Both the position numbers and the translations under genes were made by a program. The notes under the pieces were generated by a model. It was not told where the DNA came from and searched no databases. It was given only the letters and a program-made list of their open reading frames with translations. This document shows positions 61,285-64,000 of a stretch of DNA of 64,000 nucleotides, piece after piece; the first letter of the stretch is position 1; each line of letters opens with the position of its first letter. Source of the DNA: Martinezella rhizogenes (GTDB lineage: Bacteria; Pseudomonadota; Alphaproteobacteria; Rhizobiales; Rhizobiaceae); assembly GCA_013322215.1 (NCBI GenBank), contig JAAMEZ010000003.1, positions 62,001 through 126,000 on the forward strand, read 5' to 3'.

Positions 61285-64000
61285 ATGACTGTCCATGATC
61301 GGAACGCCAAGGCAGCAAACGACTCGGATCACCTCGCCAAATGCTCGCTGTCGCCGGCGCAGTCACGTATCTGGCTCTTGTCGGAGACGGGCAACGAAGT
61401 CGTTTACGGGCGACAAATACTCGCCATCGTCTTTCCTTCTGTTACTCTTGCTGCAGCGCATGAGGGCCTTTCAAGGCTTTCGCGCCAACATCCGCTCATC
61501 ACCTCGGAATTCGAAGCTCGGGCGGGTGGCGCCGTCCAACAGATCCTGAAAAACGGCCGCTTCGTCGACGTCCTTGAGACGGAGTTGACTGCCGGCGAAA
61601 ACCTGGACGAAGCGCTGACCGCAGCCGCCACGGCCGAACGAGCCCGCGCCATAGATCTTACCAATGGCAATCCGGCCCGCTTCATCCTTCTGACGCAAAA
61701 CGGGCAAGCGCTCGGCGCTGTATTTTCCCTCCACGCAATCCTTGCCGACGCCGCCGCGCTCGACCTGCTTGCGACGGATTTCCTTCGCAACATCGACGGT
61801 CACGGCCCGGCGGATATTGCGGAGACGGTGCTGCCCGACGCCGCATCATGGATGATTGCCAATGGCGCACCACGCCATGCGGGACCGGAGTTGGTCGACT
61901 TCTGGTTCCAGCGGCTGACAGCTCAGGAGAACATTGCGTCACTCCTGCCGCAAACGTCGGCTGGAAAGACCATGGTCGACGAGGCATGGTTCGAGCATAT
62001 GCTTGAAGTGCCGGTACAGTCGTCTACTGACACGTCTCGCGACATGCTTGCCGCCCTCGGGATCGCCCTGCGGCGCCATACCGGATATGGCACTCAAAGG
62101 ATCGGCCTGGTCACGCGCCCGGAAAGGCAGAAAGTTGCCGCCCGCAGCGAAGATGTGTTGATCCTGACGCCGGAACTCGACGGCACCATGACGCTCAAGG
62201 GCGTTCACGACGCATTCGTCAAGGAAATCGATACGGCGACCCGGCAATTCCTGCCTTTCGAGGCTCTTGCCGATGCGCTAATACGACGGGACGAATTCTT
62301 CGACACCACCGGCCTCGTCAAGACACTCCTCGATGTGCGCCCGCCCTCGCGCCTCCCGCAAGCAACCTCGAACGAAGTTGCGGCACGCAGCCCCATCGAA
62401 CCGCCGGCACGCCGCGATGCCGATCTGGTCGTCACCGTTTCACCGGCATCCGTCGGCAAGCTGCGTATCGGCATCGGCTTCGACCCACAGAAGCATGATC
62501 GAAAGCAGATCATACGCTTCGCCGACGATCTTGCCATGGCACTTGCGCAGTTGAATGCCAATCCCGGCACGCAGGTCAAACATATCGCCTTTGTGTCGTT
62601 GGAAGAGCTGGACAGGCTTTCAGCACCCTACCCCGACGCGCCGGAGCCCGACGACGGCACGCCTATCCACGAGGTCATCTCAGCACAGGCGAAGCGACGG
62701 CCGAACGCCTTTGCCGTCGCGCAGGGCGAAAAATCGGTAACACATGGCGAGCTCGAAGCTGCCGCCAACCGGCTGGCTCATCGATTGATCGCGATGGGGA
62801 TCGGCCCGGAAAAGCGCGTGGCCATCGCCCTTGAAAAATCGATCGATGCCATCATTGCCATTCTTGCCGTCTTCAAGTCGGGCGGCGCGTTCACCCCAGT
62901 CGAGCCGGATCATCCGGAGGCGCGCAATCGTCACATCCTGACAGCCCCGGGCCTTTCGCTCGTCATTTCCCGAACAAAACACATCGGCAACCTGCCGAGC
63001 GATATAGCGACACCCTACCTCAATCTCGATGCCACCGACCTGTCCACGGAGAGCGTCGACGCACCGGCAACGACGATTGCCCCAAAGCAGCTTGCCTATG
63101 TGATTTACACCTCAGGCTCGACGGGCATACCGAAGGGCGTCGCGGTCGAGCACGGCCCACTGGCGCACCATTGCAAGGCGACCCTGCGCATCTACGAGAT
63201 GAGCGAGGAGTCCTGCGAATATCCTGTGCTTCCCTTCACCTCCGACGGTGGTCACGAGCGCTGGATCGTGCCGCTGATGGCTGGCGGCGGCGTGGTGCTG
63301 ACGCAAGACAAGCTTGCGACGCCCGAAGATGCATTCGCGATGATGAAGCGACACGGCGTCAACAATGCCAGCCTGCCCACCAGCTATGTGCGCGGCCTTG
63401 CGGAATATGCCGGCGAGAACAGCGAAATACCGCGGTTGCGGCTCTATTCCTTCGGCGGCGAAGCCCTGTCGCAGGCGGTGTTCGACATGATTACCGAAAA
63501 CCTGAAGGCCCAGCTGCTCATCAACGGTTACGGTCCGACCGAAACGATCATGACGCCGATGATCTGGAAAATTCCGGCCGGAACCCGCTTCGAGGGGACG
63601 GTCGCACCGATCGGCCGTGGCGTGGGCGATCGGCGCATCTATATACTCGATACCGACCTTGCGCCGGTTCCGGTCGGTGTCATCGGCGAAATCTATATCG
63701 GCGGCAGCGGCCTGGCACGCGGCTATCTCGGCCAGCCGGAGCTGACGGCGGACCGTTTCATCCCCGATCCCTTCTCGAAAGGCGGCAGGCTTTACAAGTC
63801 GGGCGATCTCGGCCGCTGGCGGGAAGACGGCATTGTCGAATTTGCCGGCCGCGTCGACCACCAGATCAAATTGCGCGGCTTCCGCATCGAGCCGGGCGAA
63901 ATCGAAGCCGTGCTGCGCTCGGATCAGCGGGTCGCCGAGGCGGTCATCCTCCTTCACAATGAAGGCGGCCGCAGTTCTCTGGTCGCCTATGTGGTGCCGC
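61285..64000 (+). CDS. non-ribosomal peptide synthetase, N-terminal part (runs off window)
   Basis: An open frame of 905 codons from the ATG at 61285 (AGGGAG upstream), continuing past the edge. Residues 1-440 resemble a condensation domain (SLSPAQSRIWLL at the start), but HHxxxDG reads HAILADA, with the second His replaced, so it is probably non-catalytic or a starter-type domain. The adenylation domain follows from about residue 460: YVIYTSGSTGIPKG (A3, about residue 605), NGYGPTET (A5), YKSGDLGRW (A7), GRVDHQIKLRGFRIEPGEIE (A8). Carrier and later domains are outside the window. Linkage to an IucB/VbsA-type acyltransferase and a MATE exporter suggests a hydroxamate siderophore. Confidence 0.88.
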   Translation, partial: MTVHDRNAKAANDSDHLAKCSLSPAQSRIWLLSETGNEVVYGRQILAIVFPSVTLAAAHEGLSRLSRQHPLITSEFEARAGGAVQQILKNGRFVDVLETELTAGENLDEALTAAATAERARAIDLTNGNPARFILLTQNGQALGAVFSLHAILADAAALDLLATDFLRNIDGHGPADIAETVLPDAASWMIANGAPRHAGPELVDFWFQRLTAQENIASLLPQTSAGKTMVDEAWFEHMLEVPVQSSTDTSRDMLAALGIALRRHTGYGTQRIGLVTRPERQKVAARSEDVLILTPELDGTMTLKGVHDAFVKEIDTATRQFLPFEALADALIRRDEFFDTTGLVKTLLDVRPPSRLPQATSNEVAARSPIEPPARRDADLVVTVSPASVGKLRIGIGFDPQKHDRKQIIRFADDLAMALAQLNANPGTQVKHIAFVSLEELDRLSAPYPDAPEPDDGTPIHEVISAQAKRRPNAFAVAQGEKSVTHGELEAAANRLAHRLIAMGIGPEKRVAIALEKSIDAIIAILAVFKSGGAFTPVEPDHPEARNRHILTAPGLSLVISRTKHIGNLPSDIATPYLNLDATDLSTESVDAPATTIAPKQLAYVIYTSGSTGIPKGVAVEHGPLAHHCKATLRIYEMSEESCEYPVLPFTSDGGHERWIVPLMAGGGVVLTQDKLATPEDAFAMMKRHGVNNASLPTSYVRGLAEYAGENSEIPRLRLYSFGGEALSQAVFDMITENLKAQLLINGYGPTETIMTPMIWKIPAGTRFEGTVAPIGRGVGDRRIYILDTDLAPVPVGVIGEIYIGGSGLARGYLGQPELTADRFIPDPFSKGGRLYKSGDLGRWREDGIVEFAGRVDHQIKLRGFRIEPGEIEAVLRSDQRVAEAVILLHNEGGRSSLVAYVVP

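Noticed and set aside
53325..64000. Calling the right-hand region the vicibactin cluster with vbs gene names
   Set aside because: Only the acyltransferase and NRPS fit; gene order and the P450, LpxL-like, LysA-like and lyase genes do not match what I recall of vbs.
1..64000. CRISPR arrays, tRNA or rRNA genes
   Set aside because: No regularly spaced repeats, cloverleaf-like sequences with CCA-type ends, or rRNA stretches were noticed by eye; a dedicated scan was not possible.

Overview
The window reads as chromosomal or chromid sequence of a Rhizobium-type alphaproteobacterium. The inference rests on an erythritol locus of the eryABCD plus eryEFG type, DUF1402 and BTLCP proteins, a queCDE operon, high-GC coding sequence with alphaproteobacterial codon use, and rhizobial-looking regulators. 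The exact species cannot be fixed from the sequence alone; a relative of R. tropici or R. leguminosarum is a guess.

Layout. (1) 1-5000: gluconate/ketogluconate/idonate catabolism in two divergent gene pairs. Both divergent spacers carry the same TGTTATCGATAACA operator, so one LacI/GntR-type repressor outside the window probably controls them all. (2) 5000-10940: small regulators, a queC-queD-queE operon preceded by a clear preQ1-I riboswitch, an aldo/keto reductase with a divergent LysR regulator, and an XRE regulator. (3) 11000-23600: a TadG-like protein, an MHYT-GGDEF-EAL protein, a GH3 beta-glucosidase with PA14 insert, several exported or hypothetical proteins (BTLCP, DUF1402), a GT29 (sialyltransferase-like) protein, a ROK regulator and a GDPD. 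(4) 24000-26560: a flippase and a pyruvyl transferase for a surface polysaccharide. (5) 26879-45226: a large polyol region. eryA-B-C-D-deoR-tpi-rpiB run on the minus strand. The transporter with its DUF2291 partner runs divergently, followed by a second cassette: DeoR regulator, FGGY kinase, FAD-dependent polyol-phosphate dehydrogenase, mannitol-dehydrogenase-family enzyme.

(6) 45300-53100: an accessory island, more AT-rich and bounded by decayed IS630 and IS110 transposase fragments. It holds a type I secretion ATPase without its N-terminal domain, a membrane fusion protein and an HlyC-type lysine acyltransferase. Divergent from these are a small Gly/Ser-rich protein and a PrsW-like multi-spanning membrane protein. 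No RTX protein is present. Downstream of the acyltransferase an unknown gene is split by an IS2-like IS3-family element flanked by an unusual 16-bp direct repeat, and a 41-codon ORF overlaps its end. I read this as a candidate system for acylating and exporting a small peptide. It is the most novel item in the window.

(7) 53325-64000: a siderophore-like biosynthetic region. On the minus strand are an IucB/VbsA-type N-acyltransferase, MATE exporter, PLP-dependent lyase, DAP decarboxylase homologue, cytochrome P450 and LpxL-like acyltransferase. Divergent is the start of an NRPS, cut by the window edge, with a degenerate condensation-like domain followed by an adenylation domain.

No rRNA, tRNA or CRISPR array was recognised. 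All functions are read from motifs and remembered family sequences; no database search was run.
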